64,000 nucleotides of DNA, from assembly GCA_965246805.1 (NCBI GenBank), contig CBDFFO010000006.1, positions 496,001-560,000 on the forward strand, read 5' to 3'. A program made the translations under genes and the position numbers. Positions 27,399 through 34,910 of the stretch are shown here, in pieces. Each line of letters begins with the position of its first letter. Position 1 is the stretch's first letter. Source of the stretch: Schlegelella_A sp965246805. GTDB taxonomy: Bacteria; Pseudomonadota; Gammaproteobacteria; Burkholderiales; Burkholderiaceae_C. The notes below the pieces were generated by a model that was not told the DNA's origin, did no database searches, and worked only from the letters and a program-made list of their open reading frames with translations.

Positions 27399-29282
27399 GT
27401 GAGCCTCTCTTCCGCGCTGCTGCAGATCCTCACCGGGCTCTCGTCGGCCTCGACGCTGTTCCTCGTCGGCTGCGGGCTCTCGCTGATCTTTGGCGTCACC
27501 CGCATCGTCAACTTCGCGCACGGGTCGTTTTACATGCTCGGGCTGTATGCGGCGGTGTCGCTGGCGAGCTGGTTCGCGGCCGGGCCGCTCGGATTCTGGG
27601 GCGCGGTGCTGCTTGCGGCGGCGGGTGTGGCGCTGCTCGGCGCGGTGCTCGAAGTCGCGATCCTGCGGCGCCTTTACGCGGCGCCCGAGCTCTACCAGTT
27701 GCTCGCCACGTTCGCGCTGGTGCTCGTCATTGAGGACGCGGCGCTCTGGGCCTGGGGCCCGGAAGACCTGCTCGGCCCACGCGCGCCCGGCATGGCAGGC
27801 GCGGTGAGCATCGCGGGGCAACCGTTCCCGAGCTACGACCTGTTCTCGATCGCCGTCGGGCCGCTCGTGCTCGGCGCGCTCTGGCTGCTGCTCACGCGCA
27901 CGCGCTGGGGCCTGCTGGTCCGCGCAGCGAGCCAGGACCGCGAGATGGTCGGCGCGCTCGGCGTGAACCAGCGTTGGCTCTTCACCTCGGTGTTCGCGCT
28001 CGGCACCTTCCTCGCGGCGCTCGGCGGCGCGCTGCAGATGCCGCACGAACCGGCGAACCTGGGCCTCGATCTCGCGTTGATCGGCGAGGCGTTCGTCGTC
28101 GTCGTGGTCGGCGGCATGGGCTCGGTGGCGGGTGCGTTCGTCGCGGCGGTGCTGATTGCGATGGTGAAGGCGTTCTGCATCGGCGCCGGAACCATCGATC
28201 TCTTCGGCACGCCGTTTCCGCTCAGCAAGCTCACGCTCGTCGCCGAGTTCCTGGTGATGGCGGTGGTGCTCGTGTGTCGGCCCTGGGGCCTGTTCGGCCA
28301 GCCGCAGGCGACGGTGCGCGGCACCGCCGCCATCGATGCGCCGCTCCGGCCGTTGCCGCGGGTCTGGAAGCAGGCCGGTGCCGCCGCGTTGATCGCGCTT
28401 TGCCTCGTGCCGCTGCTGCAGGGCGTGGCACCTTATGTCGTGGTGCTGATGATCGACATGCTGATCGCCGTGCTGTTCGCCGCGAGCCTGCATTTCATGA
28501 TGGGCCCGGCCGGCATGCACTCGTTCGGCCACGCCGCCTACTTCGGTCTCGGCGCGTATGGCGCCGCGATGTTCATCAAGGGCCTCGCGCTGCCGATGGA
28601 AGCCGCACTCGTGCTCGGGCCGTCGCTGGCCGTGCTCGGCGCGATCGTCTTCGGCTGGTTCTGCGTGCGCCTCTCCGGCGTGTACCTCGCGATGCTCACG
28701 CTGGCGTTTGCACAGATCGTCTGGTCGGTCGTCTTCCAGTGGGATTCGGTCACCGGCGGCAGCAACGGACTGGTCGGCATCTGGCCGGCCGGGTGGCTCG
28801 CGAGCAAGCCCGCGTACTACCTCGTCACGCTCGCCTCCACCATCGCCGGTTGCGGACTGATGGCGCGAATGCTGCACGCCCCGCTCGGCCTCGCGCTGCG
28901 CGGCAGCCGCGATTCGCCGGTGCGCGCGAGCGCGATCGGCATCGACGTGGCGCGCCTGCAATGGCTCGCGTTCGTGATCGCGGGCGGCATGGCCGGCGTG
29001 GCCGGCTCGCTCTTCGCGTTCGCGAAAGGCACGATCTCGCCCGAGACGCTCGGCGTCGGCAAATCGGTCGATGGCCTGGTGATGGTGCTGCTCGGCGGCG
29101 TGCAGACGCTGTCGGGCCCGTGGGTCGGCGGCGCGCTCTTCACTTGGCTGCAGGACACCGTGGCGCGGCAGACCGATTACTGGCGCGCGCTGCTCGGCAT
29201 CACGATGCTCGCGCTCGTGCTGGTGTTCCCGCTCGGCGTTGTGGGCGGCCTGCGGCGGCTCGTGATCAAGGAGCCAGCGTGA
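27399..29282 (+). CDS. Fused LivH-LivM branched-chain-type ABC permease
   Basis: A 627-residue inner-membrane protein joining two permease halves. The LivH-like half is residues about 1-300 (CGLSLIFGVTRIVNFAHGSF), and the LivM-like half about 320-627 (HFMMGPAGMHSFGHAAYFGL, GGVQTLSGPWVGGALF). Each half carries several hydrophobic segments and its own EAA-like loop. A GTG start is used. The stop overlaps the ATPase gene by 4 bp. Fusion of the two permeases occurs in some Burkholderiales transporters. Confidence 0.9.
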   Translation: MSLSSALLQILTGLSSASTLFLVGCGLSLIFGVTRIVNFAHGSFYMLGLYAAVSLASWFAAGPLGFWGAVLLAAAGVALLGAVLEVAILRRLYAAPELYQLLATFALVLVIEDAALWAWGPEDLLGPRAPGMAGAVSIAGQPFPSYDLFSIAVGPLVLGALWLLLTRTRWGLLVRAASQDREMVGALGVNQRWLFTSVFALGTFLAALGGALQMPHEPANLGLDLALIGEAFVVVVVGGMGSVAGAFVAAVLIAMVKAFCIGAGTIDLFGTPFPLSKLTLVAEFLVMAVVLVCRPWGLFGQPQATVRGTAAIDAPLRPLPRVWKQAGAAALIALCLVPLLQGVAPYVVVLMIDMLIAVLFAASLHFMMGPAGMHSFGHAAYFGLGAYGAAMFIKGLALPMEAALVLGPSLAVLGAIVFGWFCVRLSGVYLAMLTLAFAQIVWSVVFQWDSVTGGSNGLVGIWPAGWLASKPAYYLVTLASTIAGCGLMARMLHAPLGLALRGSRDSPVRASAIGIDVARLQWLAFVIAGGMAGVAGSLFAFAKGTISPETLGVGKSVDGLVMVLLGGVQTLSGPWVGGALFTWLQDTVARQTDYWRALLGITMLALVLVFPLGVVGGLRRLVIKEPA

Positions 29283-30097
29283 CAGGCGTGCCGCTGCTCG
29301 TGGTTCAGGGCCTTCGCAAGGCGTTCGGTGGCCTCCTCGCCGTCGACGACGTGAGCTTCGTGCTTGCGGCCGGCGAGATGCTCGCGCTGATCGGCCCGAA
29401 CGGCGCCGGCAAGTCGACCTGCTTCAACATGGTCGGCGGCCAGCTGAAGCCCGATGCGGGATCGGTGCAGCTCGACGGCGTGGAGCTCACTGGCTTAAAG
29501 CCGAACCAGGTCTGGCGGCACGGCGTCGGCCGCACGTTCCAGATCGCCGAGACGTTCTCGTCGTTGACGGTGATCGAGAACGTGCAGCTGGCGTTGCTGT
29601 CGCACGCGGGCCACGTGCTGCGCGCGTGGCGGCCGGCGCGCGCGCAGCGCCGCGACGAGGCGCTCGCGCTGCTCGAGCGTGTCGGCATGCAGGCACAGGC
29701 CGAGCGCGCGACGAGCGTGCTCGCGTATGGCGACGTCAAGCGCGTCGAGATCGCGATCGCGCTCGCCAACCAGCCGCGCCTTCTGCTGATGGACGAGCCT
29801 ACCGCCGGCATGGGCCCGGGCGAACGCCACGCGTTGATGGCGCTCACGAAGTCGCTCGCGAAGGACCAATCGATCGGCGTGCTCTTCACCGAGCACAGCA
29901 TGGACGTGGTGTTCGCGCATGCCGATCGCATCATCGTGCTCGCGCGCGGCGAGCTCATCGCCGAAGGCAGCCCGGCCGCGGTGCGCGACGACCCGCGGGT
30001 GCGCGCAGCGTATTTTGGCGGCAGCACGACGTTCGCGAAGCCCAATGTCGCGGGCGCCGGTTCTGTGCCCTGTCCCTCCGGGAGAGGGCTAGGGTGA
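29279..30097 (+). CDS. ABC transporter ATP-binding protein (LivG-like)
   Basis: A 272-residue ATPase: Walker A GPNGAGKST, Walker B LLLMDEPTAGM, and H-loop ending FTEHSMDVVF. The signature is a degenerate AYGDVKRVEIA in place of the usual SYGEQRR-like form. A GTG start overlaps the permease. The last dozen residues (…SVPCPSGRGLG) and the stop codon are supplied by a REP element, so the C-terminus has been extended or replaced by repeat sequence. Confidence 0.9.
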   Translation: MTGVPLLVVQGLRKAFGGLLAVDDVSFVLAAGEMLALIGPNGAGKSTCFNMVGGQLKPDAGSVQLDGVELTGLKPNQVWRHGVGRTFQIAETFSSLTVIENVQLALLSHAGHVLRAWRPARAQRRDEALALLERVGMQAQAERATSVLAYGDVKRVEIAIALANQPRLLLMDEPTAGMGPGERHALMALTKSLAKDQSIGVLFTEHSMDVVFAHADRIIVLARGELIAEGSPAAVRDDPRVRAAYFGGSTTFAKPNVAGAGSVPCPSGRGLG

Positions 30098-30154
30098 GGG
30101 CCGTGCGGCACGATCACCCTCACCCCGGCCCTCTCCCGCAAGCGGGAGAGGGGG
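30068..30154. repeat. REP/BIME pair at the livG-livF junction
   Basis: Two facing palindromes of the same family as at 4622: the first (about 30068-30100) contains CCCTCCGGGAGAGGGCTAGG and overlaps the livG-like 3' end; the second (about 30115-30154) contains CCCTCTCCCGCAAGCGGGAG. Together they form a long potential RNA hairpin between the two ATPase genes. Confidence 0.85.
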
Positions 30155-30177
30155 AGAGTGGCCTCGGCACGATTCCC

Positions 30178-30879
30178 ATGCTTGACGCCGACTCCGTCGA
30201 TGCCTGGTACGGGCAGGCGCAGGTCCTGTTCGGCGTGTCGCTGAGCGTCGCACGCGGTGAGTGCGTCGCGTTGATGGGCCGCAACGGCGCGGGCAAGTCG
30301 ACCACGATGAAAGCGCTGATGGGCCTGATGCCGCGCCGCCGCGGTTTCGTGCGGTTTCGCGATCAGGACATCTCGGCCTGGCCGCCCTATCGCATCAGCC
30401 GCAGCGGGCTCGGCTGGGTGCCGGAAGACCGCCGCGTGTTCACCGACCTCACCGTTCGCGAGAACCTCGCGGTCGGCACGCAGCGGCCGCGCGACGGCGC
30501 GCCGCGCTGGACCGTAGCGAGGCTCTTCGAACTCTTCCCCAACCTCGCCACGATGCCCGACCGCCCCGGCGGCCGCATGAGCGGCGGCGAACAGCAGATG
30601 CTCACGATCGCGCGAACGCTGATGGGCAACCCGCATCTGGTGATGCTGGACGAGCCGTCGGAAGGCGTCGCGCCGATCATCGTCGAGCAGATGGCGCGGA
30701 TGATCGTCACGTTGAAGCGCGAAGGCCTCGCGATCCTGCTCGCGGAGCAGAACCTGCACTTTGCCGGGCTCGTGGCCGACCGCGTCGTGCTGCTTGAGAA
30801 GGGCCAGGTCGCCTACACCGGCACGGTGCACGAGCTGATGAACGACGAAGCGGTGCAGCGAACGCATCTGGGCGTGTGA
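30178..30879 (+). CDS. ABC transporter ATP-binding protein (LivF-like)
   Basis: A 233-residue ATPase with Walker A GRNGAGKST, signature MSGGEQQML, Walker B LVMLDEPSEGVAP and the LivF-typical WVPEDRRVFTDLTV. It partners the LivG-like subunit to energise the fused permease. The ATG at 30178 lies 80 bp after the previous gene, with the REP pair in between, so translation is not coupled as it is for the other subunits. Confidence 0.9.
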   Translation: MLDADSVDAWYGQAQVLFGVSLSVARGECVALMGRNGAGKSTTMKALMGLMPRRRGFVRFRDQDISAWPPYRISRSGLGWVPEDRRVFTDLTVRENLAVGTQRPRDGAPRWTVARLFELFPNLATMPDRPGGRMSGGEQQMLTIARTLMGNPHLVMLDEPSEGVAPIIVEQMARMIVTLKREGLAILLAEQNLHFAGLVADRVVLLEKGQVAYTGTVHELMNDEAVQRTHLGV

Positions 30880-30965
30880 CGAGGTCCGCGCGATCCTCGC
30901 CTAAGTCTCGGTCAGCCGAGGCCGACGCGAAAGCGCTGTTCGGCGCCGCGACCTAGACTTCGCGA

Positions 30966-31163
30966 ATGTCCGAGAGCGCCGTCGCCAGCCCCTGCATCGA
31001 CGTCTGTCGCATCGATCCGGTGAGCGGCTGGTGCGAGGGGTGCCTGCGAACGCTTGACGAGATCGCCGAATGGAGCGGCCTCGACGACCAAGCCCGGCAA
31101 CGGGTTTGCGACAACTTGCCCGAGCGACGCGCGCTGATCGAAGCCCCGAAATCGCCGCGATGA
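30966..31163 (+). CDS. DUF1289-family small protein
   Basis: A 65-residue protein with the four-cysteine pattern of DUF1289: SPCIDVCRID then GWCEGCLRTLDEI, predicted to bind a metal ion. Function unknown. Its stop overlaps the start of the next gene by 4 bp, so the two are translated together. Confidence 0.85.
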   Translation: MSESAVASPCIDVCRIDPVSGWCEGCLRTLDEIAEWSGLDDQARQRVCDNLPERRALIEAPKSPR

Positions 31164-31801
31164 AGCAGCTCGACTTCTGGTTCGATCCGATCTCGCCGTA
31201 CGCGTACCTGGCGTTCGAGCGCATGCCCGAAGCGCTCGGCGGAATCTCGTATCACGTCCGTTATCGACCGGTGCTGCTGGGTGCGCTGCTCGCGGCCCAT
31301 GACCACAAGGGCCCGGCCGAGATCGCACCGAAGCGCGCGTGGACCTATCGGCAGGTGGTGTGGCTCGCCCACCGCGCAGGCCTCGAGTTCGCGATGCCTT
31401 TGCAACACCCGTTCAGCCCGCTCGCGTTGTCACGCCTGCTGTGGGCCACGGCCCGGCCCGGCGGCACACCGAACAGGCATGCGTGCGAACGCGTGCTGCG
31501 ACACGTGTGGCGGGGCGGCGCCGATGCCAACAACCCGGAACGACTCGACGCGCTGGCGACCGCGCTGGCACCCGTCCGGGATCGCCAGAGCGATGCCGTC
31601 AAACAAAGTCTCAAAGATGCCACGGCCGACGCGCTCTCGCGTGGCGTGTTCGGCGTGCCGACGCTCGGTGTCGACGGCCGGCTCTTCTGGGGTTTCGACG
31701 CGCTGGAGATGATCGTCGCCGCCCTGCGCGGCGACCCGTGGTTCGACGGACCCCATTGGCAACGCGAAGGCGAACGAGCTCCCGGCCTGTCGCGCGGTTG
31801 A
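31160..31801 (+). CDS. 2-hydroxychromene-2-carboxylate isomerase-like (DsbA-fold) protein
   Basis: A 213-residue DsbA/GST-kappa-fold protein. It begins DFWFDPISPYAYLAFERM, in which the Ser of the active-site loop replaces the DsbA cysteine, and ends with GVFGVPTLGVDGRLFWGFD, the cis-Pro region. Family members isomerise hydroxychromene carboxylates with glutathione, but many homologues have other or unknown substrates. No aromatic-degradation genes are adjacent, so the physiological role is open. Coupled to the DUF1289 gene. Confidence 0.85.
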   Translation: MKQLDFWFDPISPYAYLAFERMPEALGGISYHVRYRPVLLGALLAAHDHKGPAEIAPKRAWTYRQVVWLAHRAGLEFAMPLQHPFSPLALSRLLWATARPGGTPNRHACERVLRHVWRGGADANNPERLDALATALAPVRDRQSDAVKQSLKDATADALSRGVFGVPTLGVDGRLFWGFDALEMIVAALRGDPWFDGPHWQREGERAPGLSRG

Positions 31802-31986
31802 GACCGCTCAACCCGACAGCGCCGTCGCGCTGTTAAGGGAAAACCCCGATCTCGCTAACGTGTGGTTTTTGCGCACGTCGCGTCAAACAGACATGCCGAC
31901 CCCGGATGATCCGACCGCTGGCTCGGCGAGACTGCCCACGCGCACCTGTCATGCCAGCCACGAACGACAAGACAACGGGGAAGTAC

Positions 31987-33666
31987 ATGGCAACGACAGT
32001 GATGAGCAGCGGCTCGCGGGTGGGGCAGCCGATGACCAAGGAGGAGCGCAAGGTCATCTTCGCGTCGAGCCTCGGCACGGTGTTCGAGTGGTACGACTTC
32101 TACCTCTACGGCACGCTCGCCACCGTGATTGGCGCCCAGTTCTTCACGCCGCTCGACCCGACTTCGCGCAACATCGCCGCGCTGCTGGCGTTCGCTGCCG
32201 GCTTCGTGGTGCGGCCTTTCGGCGCCATCCTGTTCGGTCGCTTCGGCGACATGATCGGGCGCAAGTACACCTTCCTCGTCACCATCCTCATCATGGGCGC
32301 GTCGACCTTCGTGGTCGGCATCCTGCCCAACTACGCCAAGATTGGTGTAGCGGCGCCGATCATCCTGATCGCGCTGCGCCTCTTGCAAGGGCTCGCACTC
32401 GGCGGTGAGTACGGCGGAGCCGCGACCTACGTGGCCGAGCACGCCGCCAACGGCAAGCGCGGCTGGTTCACCTCGTGGATCCAGACCACCGCGACGCTCG
32501 GCCTCTTCCTCTCGCTGATCGTGATCGTCGCGACCCGCCAGAACATGACGCCGGCCGAGTTCGCCGATTGGGGCTGGCGCATTCCGTTCTTGGTCTCGAT
32601 CCTGTTGCTCGGCATCAGCGTCTGGATCCGGCTGTCGATGAACGAGTCGCCCGCATTCGCGAAGATGAAGGCGGAAGGCAAGACCTCGAAGGCGCCGCTG
32701 CGCGAGTCGTTCGGCGAATGGAAGAACGCGAAGATCGTGATCCTCGCGCTCGTCGGCCTGACGATGGGCCAGGCGGTGGTCTGGTACACCGGGCAGTTCT
32801 ACGCGCTCTTCTTCCTGACCGGCATCCTGAAGGTCGACCTGACAGAAGCGAACTATCTGATCGCTGCGGCGCTGCTGATCGGCACGCCGTTCTTCCTGGT
32901 CTTCGGCGCGCTCTCCGACCGCATCGGCAGGAAGCCGATCATCATGGCCGGTTGCCTGATCGCGGCACTCACCTACTTCCCGATCTTCCACATGCTCACC
33001 GAGGCGGCGAACCCGGAGCTCGCCGCGGCACAAGCGAAGGCCGACATCTCCGTCATCGCCGACCCGGCCGACTGCTCGTTCCAGTTCAACCCCGTGGGCA
33101 CCGCGAAGTTCACCAATTCGTGCGACTTGGCGAAGTCGGTGCTCGCGGCCAATTCGGCGAACTACAAGAACGTTGCGGGCACCGGCCCGGCGAAGGTCAC
33201 GATCGGCGCCACCACCATCGAGTCGTTCGCCGCCGCCTCGCTGTCGGCCGACGAAGCGAAGGGGAAGGACGCCGCGTTCCGCAAGGACGTGGTCGCCGCG
33301 CTGAAGGCCCAGGGCTATCCGGCGAAAGCGAAGTCGATCCCCTTCATGAGCGGCCAGTGGTGGGGCATCGTGGGGCTGCTCGCCATCATGGTGATCTACG
33401 TGACGATGGTGTACGGACCGATCGCGGCGATGCTGGTCGAGATGTTCCCGACGCGCATCCGCTACACGTCGATGAGCTTGCCGTACCACATCGGCAACGG
33501 CTGGTTCGGCGGCCTGCTGCCGGCCACGGCCGCGGCCATCGTCGCGCAGACCGGCAACATCTACAACGGGCTCTGGTACCCGATCATCTTCGCGTCGATC
33601 ACCTTCGTGATCGGCATGTTGTTCGTCAAGGAAACGAAGGACCGCGACATCTATCGAGACGACTGA
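31987..33666 (+). CDS. MHS-family MFS transporter with an inserted extracytoplasmic region
   Basis: A 559-residue metabolite:H+ symporter-type MFS carrier. Family motifs: GTVFEWYDFYLYG in the first segment, RPFGAILFGRFGD, and RLLQGLALGGEYGGA. Between late transmembrane segments (about residues 345-455) there is a soluble stretch of about 110 residues beginning NPELAAAQAKAD, containing two cysteines, that ordinary ProP/KgtP-like members lack; similar insertions exist in some betaproteobacterial homologues. The substrate is unknown; a truncated matB nearby suggests a dicarboxylate, but this is weak. The ATG at 31987 is chosen because homology starts shortly after. A terminator follows. Confidence 0.88.
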   Translation: MATTVMSSGSRVGQPMTKEERKVIFASSLGTVFEWYDFYLYGTLATVIGAQFFTPLDPTSRNIAALLAFAAGFVVRPFGAILFGRFGDMIGRKYTFLVTILIMGASTFVVGILPNYAKIGVAAPIILIALRLLQGLALGGEYGGAATYVAEHAANGKRGWFTSWIQTTATLGLFLSLIVIVATRQNMTPAEFADWGWRIPFLVSILLLGISVWIRLSMNESPAFAKMKAEGKTSKAPLRESFGEWKNAKIVILALVGLTMGQAVVWYTGQFYALFFLTGILKVDLTEANYLIAAALLIGTPFFLVFGALSDRIGRKPIIMAGCLIAALTYFPIFHMLTEAANPELAAAQAKADISVIADPADCSFQFNPVGTAKFTNSCDLAKSVLAANSANYKNVAGTGPAKVTIGATTIESFAAASLSADEAKGKDAAFRKDVVAALKAQGYPAKAKSIPFMSGQWWGIVGLLAIMVIYVTMVYGPIAAMLVEMFPTRIRYTSMSLPYHIGNGWFGGLLPATAAAIVAQTGNIYNGLWYPIIFASITFVIGMLFVKETKDRDIYRDD

Positions 33667-33715
33667 GTGCCGAGACCCACGCGCCCGCAAGGGTGCGTGA
33701 TGGCCGCCACCCGCC

Positions 33716-33750
33716 AAGCCGGCCGTTGCAAGACGAGCCGGCTTTTTCTT
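33716..33750 (+). terminator. Rho-independent terminator after the MHS transporter
   Basis: Perfect 8-bp stem AAGCCGGC / GCCGGCTT with a 13-nt loop, followed by TTTCTTT. The position 50 bp after the transporter stop is ideal. Confidence 0.85.
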
Positions 33751-33798
33751 TAAGCCTTGCCGTCGGATCAGCTGCGATGCGCGTGGCACCGGTGCCGG

Positions 33799-34308
33799 TC
33801 AGGAAGATGCTGGCGGCCACTCGAGCCACCCCGCCATTGGCGTCTGCACGCGCGGGTGGTGCATCGCGCGTTGCAGCAGCGAGCCGGTGCGATCGGCGTC
33901 GAGCGTGAACACATGACCCGTGCCAGCGCGGAACGCCATCTTCGAGAACACACCGAAATCGGCGCTCGAGCAGACCACCACGGCGGGCTTGGCGTCGGCG
34001 ATGAAAAGGTCGAGCTCGGCCGTGCGATATGCCGTGTCGAGCGGCTCATAGACGAGACCTGCGCGCCGCACTGCGAGCTCGAGCATGACGAGCTCGACCG
34101 ACTTTTCGGCCTGCACCACAACCACGCGCGCGCGTGGTTCGAGGCCGAGCGATTGCAGCAGGTTGGCGATCATCGCGCTGCCGTGTTCCAGGTCGCGCCA
34201 GGTGTAGGCGAGAGGTTCGGCGCCGCTGGTCGTGACCGCGATTTGGTCGAGCTCGACCGGGAAGCCGGCGCGCAGCGCCGCGTAGAGGTGGGCGGAGGTC
34301 GGGTTCAT
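33799..34308 (-). pseudogene. Truncated malonyl-CoA synthetase (matB-like) N-terminal fragment
   Basis: The 169-residue frame matches only the N-terminal third of an AMP-forming acyl-CoA synthetase of the MatB type: TWRDLEHGSAMIANLLQSLG, then VQAEKSVELVMLELAV and AELDLFIADAKPAVVVC. The ATP/AMP motif (TSGTT), the adenylation core and the C-terminal domain are missing; the sequence degenerates after about residue 150 and a stop follows. Full members are about 500 residues. It cannot be catalytic. Malonyl-CoA synthetase is favoured over other acyl-CoA ligases but not certain. Confidence 0.7.
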
Positions 34309-34910
34309 GGGGTCGGGAGCGGGGGAACGGCGGGGCGGCGCATCGCAACCGTCCCCTGACCGTGCCGTGAGGGCCTTTGATCCTAAGGGCGGCTACCGAT
34401 CATCGGCGGCCATCGATATGGAGCGGCGTGCATTGCGGGGCCGCGCGCGGCCGAGTGGCCCTGCGTCACGAACGCCGTACATCCATCGGGCTTCAGCCCG
34501 CATGGAGCGCATCCGCGCACCGTGCACGCGGATCGCTGGCCCGCTCCGATTCAACCGATGAACTCCGCGTAAACGCTCGTGTGCGCGCGTCGCGTTCGGG
34601 CTCTGATCGCGGCTACACGTTTGCGAACGGCTCGAACCAGAACATGGGCCTGTGGAACATTTACATCACGACCACGTTGAAGCAGACGGGCACCAACTAC
34701 TACGTGATCGGCACCTGCCCTTGACACGTTCAGATCGCTCACGGCGGTTGTTTTCAAGAGTTCAGCGGGCTGAACGCGGTTCGGTGGCAGTGCGTCACCC
34801 GCTCCAAATCGCTCGACGGCATCGGTACAAATGCGGGTGCGCGGAGCCGCGGTTCGCGCTCTGATCGCGGTCGCTCCAACAACAACTCGACCGTCGGGGA
34901 GACGATCCAC
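34309..34910. other. Gene-poor interval with a possible ORF remnant and diverged direct repeats
   Basis: About 600 bp without a convincing gene. A stretch at about 34618-34724 (+) translates to a plausible C-terminal fragment (NMGLWNIYITTTLK, then TNYYVIGTCP, stop) reminiscent of secreted or pilin-like tails, but has no start or upstream domain. A ~21-bp sequence around GGGCTCTGATCGCGG at 34592-34612 recurs diverged at 34850-34870 just before the next gene. Small hairpins lie near 34488-34545. The promoter of the following hydrolase gene is presumably within the last 150 bp but no clear boxes stand out. Confidence 0.4.

Noticed and set aside
34618..34724. Complete small pilin-like gene
   Set aside because: No start codon with ribosome-binding site and no hydrophobic N-terminal helix; at most a C-terminal remnant.
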